A DNA stretch of 64,000 nt from the NCBI GenBank assembly GCA_016748015.1, contig JAAOMT010000227.1, positions 121,239 to 185,238 on the forward strand. The letters are read 5' to 3'. Within the stretch, counting starts at the first letter, position 1, and the number at the start of each line of letters is the position of its first letter. Under the pieces are notes generated by a model that ran no database searches, was not told the DNA's origin, and was given only the letters and a program-made list of their open reading frames with translations. The stretch comes from Geosiphon pyriformis. Its lineage: Eukaryota; Glomeromycota; Glomeromycetes; Archaeosporales; Geosiphonaceae. The position numbers and the translations under genes are program-made. Below are positions 12,161-23,559 of the stretch, piece by piece.

Positions 12161-12802
12161 ACTGCTGGACTTATAAGTGGAATGGCCAATTCTGTGCCAG
12201 TTACTTTATGTAGTTACATTGTAGTAAATATTAACTCTTTCCAGGAATTGCTTGTCTGAAAGCTCATTAAAAATGTGTAGTTATTTTGCTGTAAAATTCA
12301 ACTTTTTTACAAGAATTTGGTTTTCGAATATTTAATTTTTATTTAAAATGTGTAAAAGATGATTTGTTTTAATTAAGATCTCTAAAATAAGATACTATGA
12401 TAAGATATGAGAAGATAAATTTTCTTGAAGAAAGAAGCTTTTTTTTTATATAACTTGTTATAGTACTAGTTTTTGAACTTGCACTTTTCTTTTTGTTATA
12501 ATTTTGGGTAAACTAAAAATACATTTTGGCAAACTACAAGTTATTTCACTGAACTATTGATTATTTCGGCCAATTTTTATTAATTTTTATTAATTTTGAC
12601 TATGTTATATAGTTTAAGGTATTGTGTAATTTGATTATCTTAATTTTTATGGTACAAATTGGATTATTAATTAAATAATGATCTTTGATAATTTAATTAA
12701 ATAATAAGTAATAATAAAAATGATACTAATATATACTAATTAATAATAGAAATTATAAGAGTAATTTTATGCTAATTAATAGCTAAAATTCTACTGGTAA
12801 TA
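12161..12802 (-). repeat. LTR family S, fragment
   Basis: This is homologous to the right-hand 640 bp of the solo LTR at 25225-26195, and lacks an internal block of about 190 bp that the other copy has at 25513-25700. The right end (CTACTGGTAATA) matches the terminus CTACAAGTAACA of the other copy. The left end is missing and is joined to LINE-B. On the minus strand the sequence just outside the right end is purine-rich (AAGGAGGAGA), as expected of a polypurine tract before a 3' LTR. Confidence 0.72.
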
Positions 12803-12805
12803 TAA

Positions 12806-13448
12806 TCTCCTCCTTAAGATTGAGTTTCATCAAAGTCCAAGCACTATCTGTAATGTTGAGATAGTAGTCCAAAATAATTAAAGTAATCTGGTCTGAAAAT
12901 TGTTGAAATTTCAGATCTGTGAGCTTGTTAATATATTGAATTTTCATTGAATGAAGTATTGGATTTTGTAAAATATTTTTACAAGTATTAAATAGATCAT
13001 AAAGTCTAAAAGCTGCTTTAAGTTTGTAGCAAGTGTTTGTTAATCCAGCTGCTGTCTTAAATTCATTGTAGATTTGTTTTTGTATAGCTTCAGAAGTAAA
13101 GTTTATTGTTTCAAGTTCCAGTTTTTATTCATAAAGTGTTTTTTTAATTTGAAAATATCTATAAATAAGAGTATGTTTATTGTTTTGTTTATTGAGAAAT
13201 AGTAAAAGTTTTTGTTGAATTGTGGTATTTGGTAAAATGCCAATAGAAGCAAATAAGAGGTTTTCTTTTAAAGCTTGCTTTAAAAGTTCTGGTAATTGAT
13301 TTCCAATATAACTTCTTGTGTTTCTTCTATAGGAGTAATAATTTTGATAATTATTTACTACTAAAGCTGTGGTTTTTTTCTGAATGTATTGAATTTGACT
13401 TCCATTAATCGTTATGGATAAGTCAGGAAGTGTTTTTAAAGCTAACAT
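12806..13448 (-). pseudogene. Unrecognised ORF next to LTR S
   Basis: On the minus strand an open frame of about 107 residues (13448-13125) ends at TAA, and the same frame then continues for another roughly 105 residues to the LTR-S edge with no further stop. It is a single broken ORF of about 215 residues. It is rich in L, N, Q, I and K (YIGNQLPELLKQALKENLLF, NIKLLFN-like blocks). I recognise no domain. Its position immediately upstream of a purine-rich tract and an LTR suggests the 3' end of an LTR-element internal region, but the protein does not look like RNase H or integrase. It could instead be a host ORF. Confidence 0.4.
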
Positions 13449-13604
13449 TAGTTTTTGGAATATTTGTTAAATATTTTAGAGAATAATCATGATAAAAATA
13501 ACTAACTAATAAAAAAAAATAAAGAAGATTATTTTTAAATATAGGGTTTTTTATTTGTTTTTGGGTTTTAGTGTTTCTTGTAATTATTTACTATTTTTTT
13601 TTGG

Positions 13605-14058
13605 TGTATTATTAAAAAAATTATTGTAAAAGTTAAATATTATTTATTAAATAAAATTATTATTCATCAACTGAATTCTTTGGAAAAATAATTCCTGATC
13701 AAGATTATTCATGTTGTTACTAATTGATAAAAACTTTATTGTAAGAATTAAGAAAAATACTAAAAGCTATTATTATTTTATGTTTTTAAATTAAAAAAAC
13801 ATTTCAAACAATTGCAAAAATAACCTCAAAGAAAATTCCAAACAGCAAGTAGATTTCAGTTCAGCCTCTAAAAAGGAGTACATAAACACACACAATAATC
13901 AAAAATTGAAAAATAACTTCTATTATAACATCAAAAAAAAGTCTTCAGTATAACAGTAACATTGTTACACAAGTAGAATTGAGGAATTCATGAGAGACTG
14001 TTTGTACTTAAAATAGGATATTAACATTTAATATACCAAAAAAACAATTCCATAATAC
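13605..14058 (+). repeat. LTR family T, fragment
   Basis: The fragment aligns with the right half of the family-T LTRs: ATAATTCCTGATCAAGATT near 13688, the GCAAGTAGATTTCAG block, and the terminus CCATAATA. The left part, including the 23-bp tandem array, is missing or unrecognisable. No partner target duplication is identifiable. Confidence 0.7.
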
Positions 14059-14244
14059 TGGTTAGAATTACTAATTGTTTCTGAGTTTTTTATTGACAAA
14101 AAAATAAATGTAAGAAAATAAAAAGTTTTAATTTATGGAATTGCTAAATCGACCTATTTACAACATATAATATTATTTACATTATAGTTTTGTATTTAAC
14201 TATATATAAGAACATATTAACAAGTTTATAATCAAAGAGTTCTA

Positions 14245-15256
14245 GAATAAACTTAATAAGTTTTTATAAAATTACAGATTATATTCATATGATGTTATCA
14301 TCTTAAAAAACATCATATAGCTTTTGTAAAATAATACAAAGTTTTAACACCTTTACATATTTCCAAGGATATATAGTTACAAAACAATGCTCTTCTGCTA
14401 ATAATACTCATATTATTTTCAAATATGATCGGAAAAATGAATATATTGTTTCTAAAAAACTTGTATTAAAAGATCAATAACAAAAAACAGCAACTCAATT
14501 AACAAACTGCCCTTTTATTATATATATAAATAATTACTTAAAGTTAATGAATGCTGGTATTTAACAATTCACAATATAGAACATAATCATGAGTTATCTA
14601 ATAATATTGTTAGACATCCTGCTGTTTAATAACTTAAATCCAAATAGAAAGTATTAGTTTCACAAATATTAAGTAAAAACATTGCACCAAAAGCAATTTT
14701 AACAGTATTATAACAAGAAAATCTTGAACAACATGTAATTTCAAAAACTATTTATAATAAAAAAACACATTTTTGAAAAATAGAGCTTGCTAATTGTTCA
14801 TTTATACTAGTTTTATTTTATTTGGCATCTAGTAAATACAAATCATATTTTTATAATAATTAATCCTGAAGTTAATATTTCAACAATTATTCTAAGTTTG
14901 GATCCATTACTTGAAGAAATAAATTGAATATATCAACTTTTGGCTCCACATTAACAAGAAGCAATGTGCACTTAATTAATTCAGATTTTAATTATATCTC
15001 TTGCAATTAAGAATTTTTTTAATCAATAAACTTAAGAACATCTTTTAGGTACTTTAAATTGCTTTCAACAAAATATTGCTCATCAAAAATTATCTATTCA
15101 ACAAAATTTATTCTAATTTGAAATTATTGAAAATATTTTTTCTTAAATTCAAGTATGTAAATATAAAATTTGTAAGAAACAAAACCATAATATTTGGACT
15201 TGTCCACAACAAGGTGTTTTTTAATTATAAATTAATATCATGTGTTGTGAATAGTT
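14245..15256 (+). pseudogene. FAR1/MULE-type zinc-finger protein, degenerate
   Basis: Many stops are present, but a single frame from about 14245 reads GYIVTKQCSS, TATQLTNCPFIIYINN (about 14490-14530), then after a frame change WYLTIHNIEHNHELSNNIV (about 14555-14615) and APKAILTVL. That is the WRKY/FAR1-like DNA-binding zinc-finger pattern (C..., HNHE) seen at the N-terminus of MULE transposases and their domesticated relatives. A C-terminal zinc knuckle CKYKICKKQNHNIWTC (about 15155-15202) fits such proteins. The central DDE region is not apparent. Product: remnant of a MULE-related protein. Confidence 0.6.
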
Positions 15257-18200
15257 GATTTAGCAAAAAAAATGCAATTTTCTTAATTTATATATGTATT
15301 TATGGCTTTATTGTTATGATGAAAATGTTATTCCATTATTGAGTTATCATGTACAAATATATTTTATTTTTGTTTTTTTTGTTTTTCCTAGTCTATCTAC
15401 AACAGCTAACATCTTTAAAACCTAAAGACAATTTCTTTTTAGTATCAGTCATTAGAAAATAAAACTAGCATGATATTTTTTCAATTACAAATAAATTGAT
15501 TTTTTTATTGTAGTATTATAGTATAATTAGTAAAGCAATTGGAAAGAAGAGTTTGAATATTATCAAAAAGTGGCCAAAGATGAACATTGAGAAGCTCAAT
15601 TAATTTTGGGAATAATCTTACTTATTTGTTAATAAAGTTAAGAGCTTTAAAGTTTATGTAATTATTGATCATGAGATTTTTTGATATTTATTTTAATTAG
15701 TTTTTTTGATATTTTAAATTTTGATTATATCTATCAAACATGATATTAGATTATAGTCTTTTTTTTTGCTTTGAGTCTCAAGTCCAAAATTATAAACATT
15801 CTTTTGGCTTTAAAAAACAGCTAAAAATATTTGTGGTCAATAAATAAAGAAAGCATATAAAAGGAAGACTCGTGGAAAAATTGTTTAGGCTGGGAAAGAA
15901 TTTGGAGTTTGAGCAATAAGTATCATATATATATGTAATGCTTAGTTTATAATATATATGTTAATGCAAGTTCTATTTTTACTCATTTATTGTGAATGTA
16001 GATGATAAAATAATCAAGCAACATTTTGGCAAATAGGAACTGTATGAGATCAATTACACATCTAGTTCACAGATGTTTAAGTATTCAAATAAAATTACAG
16101 CCTATTTGGACAAATTTGTAAACAAGCTAAATGTTTTACCTCTATAGTTTAATTTATATATAACATTAAAAAGCTGCTAAATTATTATTTTTGTCTTAAT
16201 AGATAGATCTCAAAGTATCATTAAAGAAAAATATTGCCCAGAATTATCACAAAAAACACTATAACATTGATTACATACTCTATCAAGAACTTTTTAAATA
16301 ACTTAAGAATAATTAACAAAATATTACTCACTTTTAATCAATAATTAAGCAGTTAGTAAGAGTGGTTTTTGAATAAAAAAAAATTGAATATATACTGACT
16401 AACATATTTGGATTTATGACTTGAGATTGTGTTCCAAAATAGTTATTCAATCTGCCTTAGTGCATAATAAGATAGTGAATAGTTAGAACTCTGTATTATA
16501 ATAGACTGTTAATGCTATTTTTGTTGAATACTTAAGTGTTTCAGTTTATTTTTGAACTGGCATATTTGAGTTTATGACTTAAGACTTGTTTTAGAATAAT
16601 TATGCAGTCTGACTTTGTATATGTTAAAATTACTTGTTTTTATATATATTTTTTAGTTTTACAAAATTATTTTTAATTGTTTGTTATTACTAGCTATTGC
16701 TTGCTATTTCTGTTATTGTTTTATTCTTTTACACTATAACTAGTTATCTTATATTATGACTAGTTATTTTGTGTTTTTTTACATTATTGTGTTATCTTGT
16801 ATTATCTTGAATTATTATGTATTATTCTGTGTTATTTTATATTATCATATTTTTTTTATGTTATCATGCTTTAATCACATTTTTTTAATAATTTTTGGAT
16901 TGTCTTTTTTATTTAAGTAATACTGGTTAATTTTGTTAATTAAATTTGATAATATAAATCTTTTTCACATAATTTTAATAGTAATTTCTTTAGTATATTA
17001 TTGTAATTTTTGTATTAAAAATCATAAAAATTTTTGGTAATATTAAGAAAACAATTATAACATAATACACTAATAAATAACTCTTTTGCTAATATTTTAT
17101 TTTTAGAGTATAATAAAAAAAATACTAATAAATTTATGTTTTAGCAATAATTAGAAAATTATACTAAAATATGTAATATTTTTTTAATATTAAAAAATAT
17201 AAAAACACTTTCTGTTACTTATTTAAATAATATAAAGAGATAGCTATTCATTTTACAAAAAATAATGTGTTTTTTTTACTTATGACAACAAAAAAAAATA
17301 GTTATTACTTATAACACCAAAAAAAAATAGTTATTACTTAAAACTACTTTATATATTAAAATATTGTAATAAAATTAAAATATCTAAATATAATGTCTAT
17401 TGTTTTTTAACTATAAGCAATTATATTTATTTTTGTTATTTTATTTACAATACATATTTTTTAATACTTTTATTAATTGTATTATACAAAAAAAACTAAT
17501 ATTTAAGATAATAAGAATAATTAGTTAAACAAAAATAATCTACTAATTTAATTGATAATTTTTCTATTAATTTTAGACAAATACTAGTCTATAAAATTAT
17601 AAGATATTCTTAAAAAAAATAAGAAAACAACCAAATTTTTTATAATCTTAAGTCTTAAAAAGTTTTATAATTAAGAAATAAAAAAAAATTATAGTTTAAT
17701 ATATAAATTAGATTATATTTCTATATTTTAATTGACTAATATATTATGTATTATTTAAAATTATATAATATTGATATTTTTATATTTTTTTTATAATAAC
17801 ATAATATATATTTGTTTTCTTAGTTAATTTAGTTTTTAATTATAATAATTTAATTGTAATTATATTAAGTAAATTTATTTTTATAAATCCAATATAGTTT
17901 AATTTTAATCAACTTAACTGGTTAATTATATGTAAATAAAGTATAAATTATGTTTAATTTAAAATATTTTAATATTATATTGTATTAAACTATGTTTTAT
18001 TAAAACATAAAAAAAAATATACTGTTTGTTATTTTATAAAAAAATATTGCATTTATGTATTTTAATTAATGTTTTATAATTATTTTATTTATAATAACTT
18101 TATAATTATTGTTAATCTTAAATATTTTTAATTTTATTTTTACTACATTATGCAAAAAAATAGTTAATAAGCAAAAAATTAACACTTAAATCTGTTTATT

Positions 18201-18320
18201 ATTAAATGATTAAAATAAATTAGCTATAGCCCTATTATATATAATGTTTTTGAAATATAATGTTTTTTATTATATTTCCAATGTTTTTTCAGACAAGTAG
18301 TAATCTTATTTATGAAATTG
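15257..18320. other. Long AT-rich stretch without a supportable gene
   Basis: No coding region can be supported. There is a degenerate direct repeat of about 80 bp, spaced about 160 bp apart (around 16395-16470 and 16555-16625, sharing CATATTTGRRTTTATGACTT). A low-complexity tract built on GTTATCTTGTATTAT-like words lies at about 16690-16870. Two near-identical 35-bp units with ATAGTTATTACTTA lie at about 17295-17340. Both strands are otherwise saturated with stops. Confidence 0.55.
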
Positions 18321-19873
18321 TTAAACTTCAGCACCAAACTTTTCTAACCATTTTTTTTTATCAGTTATTTTCCATCTATTCGCATCCTCAACAGATACAA
18401 TAAATTGTTTCAGCACTCTCTTCAATTTATCTATTAACTCTAACAATGACATTTTTTTTTCAAACTTGATAATTGCAATGATTTGACACAATTTGATGTA
18501 GTTCTGAATAATTGTTTGACATAAATTGAATAGAAGTTGCAGCATGGTTGCAAGACCAAAATCAATAAAATAAAAACATTTATTTCTTCATATAATATTC
18601 CGAATTGTGATATTTCCATGTGTATAATAATTGGAGTGAATCTGTTTTAGACATAACCATAAATCCAGAATGATTTGAAAAAGGGTGTAATTATTTATAT
18701 TACTGTTATTAGAAATCCAAGATTCCAAAGATTGTTCTACAAAGTCTGTTATTATTGCTTGGAATCCTTCTATTGTATGGCCTTCAAAAAGAATTTTGGG
18801 AACACAAAAAAGATTGCTTAGTACATGTAATGCTGATATTTCTTGATAAATTTAAGAAAATTCAGAGTTTTTGCAGACCTCAATCTTCAATTAAAAAAAA
18901 TTAGTTGATCAATATAATAAGTTTAATATACAAATATGGGAATTAATATCTTTAGAACAGCCTTCTTTATTCCATAATCCTGTAATTGTACCAAAAATAC
19001 TAGACTCTCTTTTCCAATTCCGAGGTAAAATATAACTTGTACATGAATATTATTTCCAGAGTCTAATTTAATAATAAAATTTTTTTTGATAAAAGAAACC
19101 ATAAGATTTTTAGGAGTTAATAATAACTTAAGAGACATATAAGCCTTATTATTATTTGGAGAATTTTTTTTTTGCTAGATGCTTTTAACAAGTATTCATT
19201 ATAATAATGATTGATTAAGCCAGTGATAAGTGAAGCCATTTAAACATTCCATATATACAGTTTACTTTCTTCTATTGCCAATTTGTTTTGGGTTTTATTT
19301 ATGGTGACTTTCATAAATTGTCAATGGTTTCTGTCAGTTAAACATCTATAGAAGACTGATATTAAAGAAACATTTGTTGTAAGGTATATACTGACATACT
19401 TTACTATTTGTTTTTTTTCTGTTCTTGCTTTTGTCTGATCAGTTATATCATTTTTGACTTTTCAACCTAACTCTTTTGATAAATCAGGTGGATTATTCAT
19501 TAATTGACTATAGTATTGATTTAAATCAATTATAATATTAGCATAAGCTTCTTTTTCTTTTTTATTACTGTTATCTCCAAGTACAAGTAAGTTTTTCAAC
19601 CCCAAAAATTGTATTGTTTCATTTACAACATTTTTGCAAAATGGCTGGTGTTTTTTTACTTTATCTGATCTATTAATAGAAAATAATTTTTCAAATATTT
19701 GGGCACCAATCTGTGATAGTGTCTGTATCTTATTCTTCATCCTCCATATTTTTACCCAGTTATTTTGTATCATATATCTGTATACAGATGAGAAATTTTT
19801 GGATTTGCCTGTCTCAAGTTGTAATATCACTAATTGCAGGTCTGCAACTGTGTTTTTAGATTCTTGTGAATGA
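18321..19873 (-). pseudogene. Protein-kinase-like gene, degenerate
   Basis: Reading on the minus strand, the C-terminal half has kinase landmarks in order. They are a glycine-loop-like GIGKESLVFLVQ followed by KKAVLKI (about 19055-18960), a hinge-like block FQAIITDFVEQSLESW (about 18750), HGNITIRNII at 18620-18590 (catalytic loop, normally HGD/HRD, with D changed to N) and FIDFGLAT at about 18566-18546 (DFG). The tail ends RWKITDKKKWLEKFGAEV. The N-terminal 120 residues (19830-19462) are open but not recognised. Stops lie at about 18590, 18920 and 19460. Loss of the catalytic D and the stops argue for a dead copy. The family and role are unknown. Confidence 0.55.
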
Positions 19874-20531
19874 ATTAATGATAGTGAGGCACAAGTTAAA
19901 AAATAACAGTGAAAAAAGCAGTGTAGATGAAATGCAAAATTTAAAATAAAATTAGAGCATTGACATAAGAATATCTAAAAAAAATTATCGATCATAATAT
20001 CAGAAAACTCTATTATTGTGTCTATTCTATCCTATAGAAGTAAAAAGGAGAAAACAACATATTTGAAGCATGGATCCAGTTGATAAAATAAAACAGGATA
20101 TATGCAAATAGAGAACAGTAATAAATCCACAAGTTAGTCAACATCAAAAAAATTTCCATAAACAGATAATAAACAAGGCAGAAGTGATGCATTAAAAATA
20201 AACATTCATATCAAATGCTTATCTTTGTCTAAAAAAATAGGTTTGACAACAGAAAATAAGAGATAAAAAAAAAATAACCACTTGTTAGTCAGCTATCAGT
20301 CAATAACAAAAATGCATAACATAAACCAAAAAACACTTATTGAATTAAAAAAAAAAGCAGTAGAGGTAGATATGTAAACACGTTCAGAAAGTACATTACA
20401 CAAAAAAAAGGAGAATAAAACACAGACAGCAAAAAAAAAAACATTGTTAATTGTCATAAACTCTATTCTAACCTAGTATATACTATTCTACCACCCCAAC
20501 ACTTAAACAACAAATTCATAATAAAAGAAAA
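19874..20531. other. Non-coding interval between kinase-like remnant and coiled-coil ORF
   Basis: No coding signal or recognisable repeat is seen on either strand. Composition is A-rich on the plus strand. It could contain introns if the coiled-coil ORF at 20532-20816 and the kinase-like remnant downstream on the same strand were once one gene, but no convincing splice pair was found. Confidence 0.4.
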
Positions 20532-20816
20532 TCATATTATAAAGTTGTTACTTGTATCATCTATTGCTGTACATAGTTTTTCTGTCCATTTTAGCAACTT
20601 CTCTTTCCACTCATTTTTTTTTACTTTTAAATTATTTGCTTCTTCTTTGAACTCTTCCTTTTCTTTTATCCACTTTTTTCTTTGTTTTTTATCTATATCC
20701 TTCTTCTCTCTCAAATTCTTCTTTAATTCACTTAACCTATCTAGCTTCTTTACACATCTGTCATACTTGCTTTTAGCTTTTTTCAATGCTTGTTTAATAT
20801 TTTCAACATCCACCAT
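20532..20816 (-). CDS. Small coiled-coil protein, copy 2 (intact ORF)
   Basis: An intact ORF of 94 residues runs from the ATG at 20816-20814, in the CACCATGG context shared with copy 1. An in-frame ATG 12 bases upstream has no counterpart in copy 1, so the inner start is preferred. The protein is highly charged (KLDRLSELKKNLREKKDID, QRKKWIKEKEEFKEEANN) and predicts a coiled coil throughout, with no membrane segment or signal peptide. It may be a complete small protein or the first exon of a larger one, since such coiled coils often sit at protein N-termini. Function is unrecognised. It is one of the few unbroken ORFs in the window that does not belong to a transposon. Confidence 0.55.
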   Translation of the reverse strand: MVDVENIKQALKKAKSKYDRCVKKLDRLSELKKNLREKKDIDKKQRKKWIKEKEEFKEEANNLKVKKNEWKEKLLKWTEKLCTAIDDTSNNFII

Positions 20817-21739
20817 GGTGTTTTGCATGTTTGTTATGGTTTGGAAAGATATGGCTTATCAATATAAATTTACTATTTAGGTGACAAACCCATCTTTGTT
20901 ACAATATTAATTATTTTTATATTTTTAATGTTGTATAAAATTGGTTTTATTATTTTAAAATAAAAATAATTCTAAGTTTTAAAAATTAGAATTAATACTA
21001 TCAAAATTGGAAAAAATTAAACCAGTATTAAAATATATATTTATTATTATTTTGTAATTTTATATTAATTTTAAACTTATTAAATAAAAGTTTATGTATT
21101 TTAATTTAGAAATTATTTTTTATGTATTAATTAAATATAATTGAATTAAAACTTAAAATATTTAAAAAAAAATTTTACTTACATATTTTTTATATATAAC
21201 TAGTTATTAAAACTTATATTAAGTTAAAAAACTATTTGTTTATATCTTTATTTAACAACTTTTAATTTTAAACATATTTATATATTTAAGTTTAATAATT
21301 TTATTATTAATCTTATGTTATTACTTTATATTTTTTACAAATTTATTAATAAGTTAATTTTTTTTAAAATTTTAAATAATAATAATGTATTTTATTCCAA
21401 ATATTAAAATACTTAATTTTAAATAAAGTAATAAAAAATATTTTTTTAGCACTAATAAAAGCTTATAATATGATTTATTATAATTTTGTAAATAATTAAA
21501 ATATTTACTTATTTAATATAATATTAAATATTAAAATAAAAATAAATCTAAATAAAACATAAAAAAAAACTTCATTTTTTTCTATGTCCAAAATTCTCCA
21601 AAGAGCACTTTTTTAAAAAAAAAGTTTTTATTTTTTTTTGTTGTTTTTTTTCAATATTTTTTTAACTAACAACTTTTTCATTGTGAACTTGGAAACTATT
21701 TTAAGTAATAGCATATTTAAAAAAAAAGGTACTTAAAGA
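20817..21739. other. AT-rich non-coding DNA, duplicated flank
   Basis: The part nearest the ORF (20817 to about 21400) is the duplicate of 379 to about 1090: the same GTTATGGTTTGG...GATATGGC words, followed by the GGAAAAAATTAAACCAGTATTAAA block. The rest is AT-rich without coding capacity and presumably includes the 5' UTR of LINE-C at its right end. Confidence 0.6.
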
Positions 21740-23556
21740 TACTTTTTATGGTCTTGCTGGTGGTTTCTTCTTTCAAAAAAAAATAGTTGTTTTTGAAAAT
21801 ATTAAACACTCTGATAATAAAAAAAATATTTCTTTAATTAAGTCTGGATCTGATAATAGTATATATTTAAATATAAACAGTATGTTTAGTGATAATAAAA
21901 ATAATAGCATAACTAGTGTTAATAGTAAATCTTTTTTGAATTTGGCTGCAATTATTTTTAAAACAAAAAGAATAGTTATTGGTTTAAATTGTGGTTCCTT
22001 TTTCAGTTCTCTTAATTTTAACATAGATAAAAAAATTAGGTTCTTTCCATCTCCTTTTAATGTTTTTTTAAACAGAAGATGAGTGGATTCTAAAATAGTA
22101 AAAACTTAAGTAAAAGTACTTGTTAGAAAATTATTTGTCTTGGATATTAATCTTTTAGCAATAGAAAACAAATCAGCTATGGCAAAAACTCAGTTTATTA
22201 AAATTTTTTTTTCAACAATTAGTGGTTTTGGAAAAGGCCACTACTTTCTTAAAATTTGAAAAAATTATCAAATCTATGTTTATATTAGAAAAAAGCATGG
22301 TAAAGGCCACTTTATTGGCCAAAAAAAAGACATTATATTAAACAATAATTTTATAAAACAAGAAGTAAATTCAGATTTGGGCTGTGATAATTAAGGAAAT
22401 TCTCATAAACATGCCAAAAGAAATAATTATTGTTGTAATTGCTAAGTATAATCAAATTGTGTTAATCAAAATTCAACTCATTGAAATATAGCAGAAAACT
22501 GTGGTAAAGTTTGTCAATTCAAAACAAACTAATTAGTTGATGGCAAAATGATTATTCTTAATCGAAAAAAATTCTGTGTATATAGCCAAGACTATAGAAA
22601 ATCATGAGATTTGGGCATCTAAAGATTAGTTTAGGATGCTTTTGTTTATCTTGCCTATAGAAATAATAGCTCATGATTTGTGTACTCTATTAGAAGAAGT
22701 CAGTAGAAAAATCTGTATTATTAATTATTCACTTAAAACTGACAACCAGGTTTGCTGTGCTGTGATTGTTTTTAAATTAGATAAAAAACTGGAGTTTGTC
22801 TTTTACATGGAGCCAATTTTTAGTGGCATAAAACTTTCATAGGTTAAGATGAATTTGGTTTAGTGTAAAAAGTATGAGAGATTCAAACATTCTGCTTTAA
22901 AGTGTAATATAACAGATATATCTACTCCTAAGTTTTTAAAGTTATTTAAAAAAATGGTTTTAAATATAAGTTGTCTTTAGTTGACCAAATTATATGTAAA
23001 AAAAAGTGTTTATATTTCTCATTCTGCTGTTTTTGGTGACAAATTTTGGGCCCAAGTAACTTTACTTGCTATATCTCTTAATAATACTTATTTTGGTTTT
23101 AGTTCTGGTTTTTCTTCTTTTAGTACATCATATAATAAGAAAAATTTACCCATTGTACAAAATAATTTATCTATTAGTGCTTATTTGGTTTCTTTGGAAT
23201 GTTTTTTAGAGCTGTTGGTTAATCAAGTATCTGATATTATGCAGAAATTAAGTATTATGAATTTGGTGCTTTTGGTGTCTGCTTTTCAATCTCTTTTTTT
23301 CATAGTATCTGTTTTTTCAAAGTCGAATTTGGATCTAAATATGGTTTTGGATAATCCACTTATGCTATCTGTTTTTTTTCTTTGGTTTCAAATTATATGG
23401 TTTCAGATAGGTGTGAATAGATTAAAAATTTTAATCACTAAAGTAAGTGGATTGAAATCTAAAATAATGTCTCTTAAAGTTTTCATTAATATAGTTTTGA
23501 CAAAATTAGATCAGTTGTGTATTAGCTTAGATTCTTTGGTATCTCCTTTCTCTTAA
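21740..23556 (+). pseudogene. LINE-C N-terminal gag-like region
   Basis: The frame starts near YGLAGGFFFQKKIVVFENI (about 21744) and runs with several stops and frame changes to a TAA at 23556. The clearest part is the 191-residue open block 22981-23556, beginning LYVKKSVYISHSAVFGDKFW and ending LTKLDQLCISLDSLVSP. The block LDINLLAIENKSAMAKTQF near 22150 aligns with the LDIELSMVSGKTIDDK block of LINE-A, so the two LINEs share this architecture. The zinc knuckle (near 22875, CKKYERFKHSALKC) is recognisable, with a Y in place of the second C. Confidence 0.78.
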
Positions 23557-23559
23557 TAA

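Noticed and set aside
12164-12177. Minus-strand CTTATAAGTCCAGCAG (and TTTATAAGCCCAGTAG near 25365-25380) resembles the half-tRNA primer site of copia elements, complementary to the initiator-tRNA anticodon arm.
   Set aside because: In the complete copy the match lies inside the insertion: LINE-C reading frame and the ACAT/ATAT flanks put the LTR end at 25225, about 140 bp further out. A primer site would have to be outside the LTR.
20545-20880. Plus-strand ORF of 111 codons rich in F, S and L.
   Set aside because: Antisense shadow of the coiled-coil ORF; the phenylalanine/serine richness is the complement of lysine/glutamate codons.
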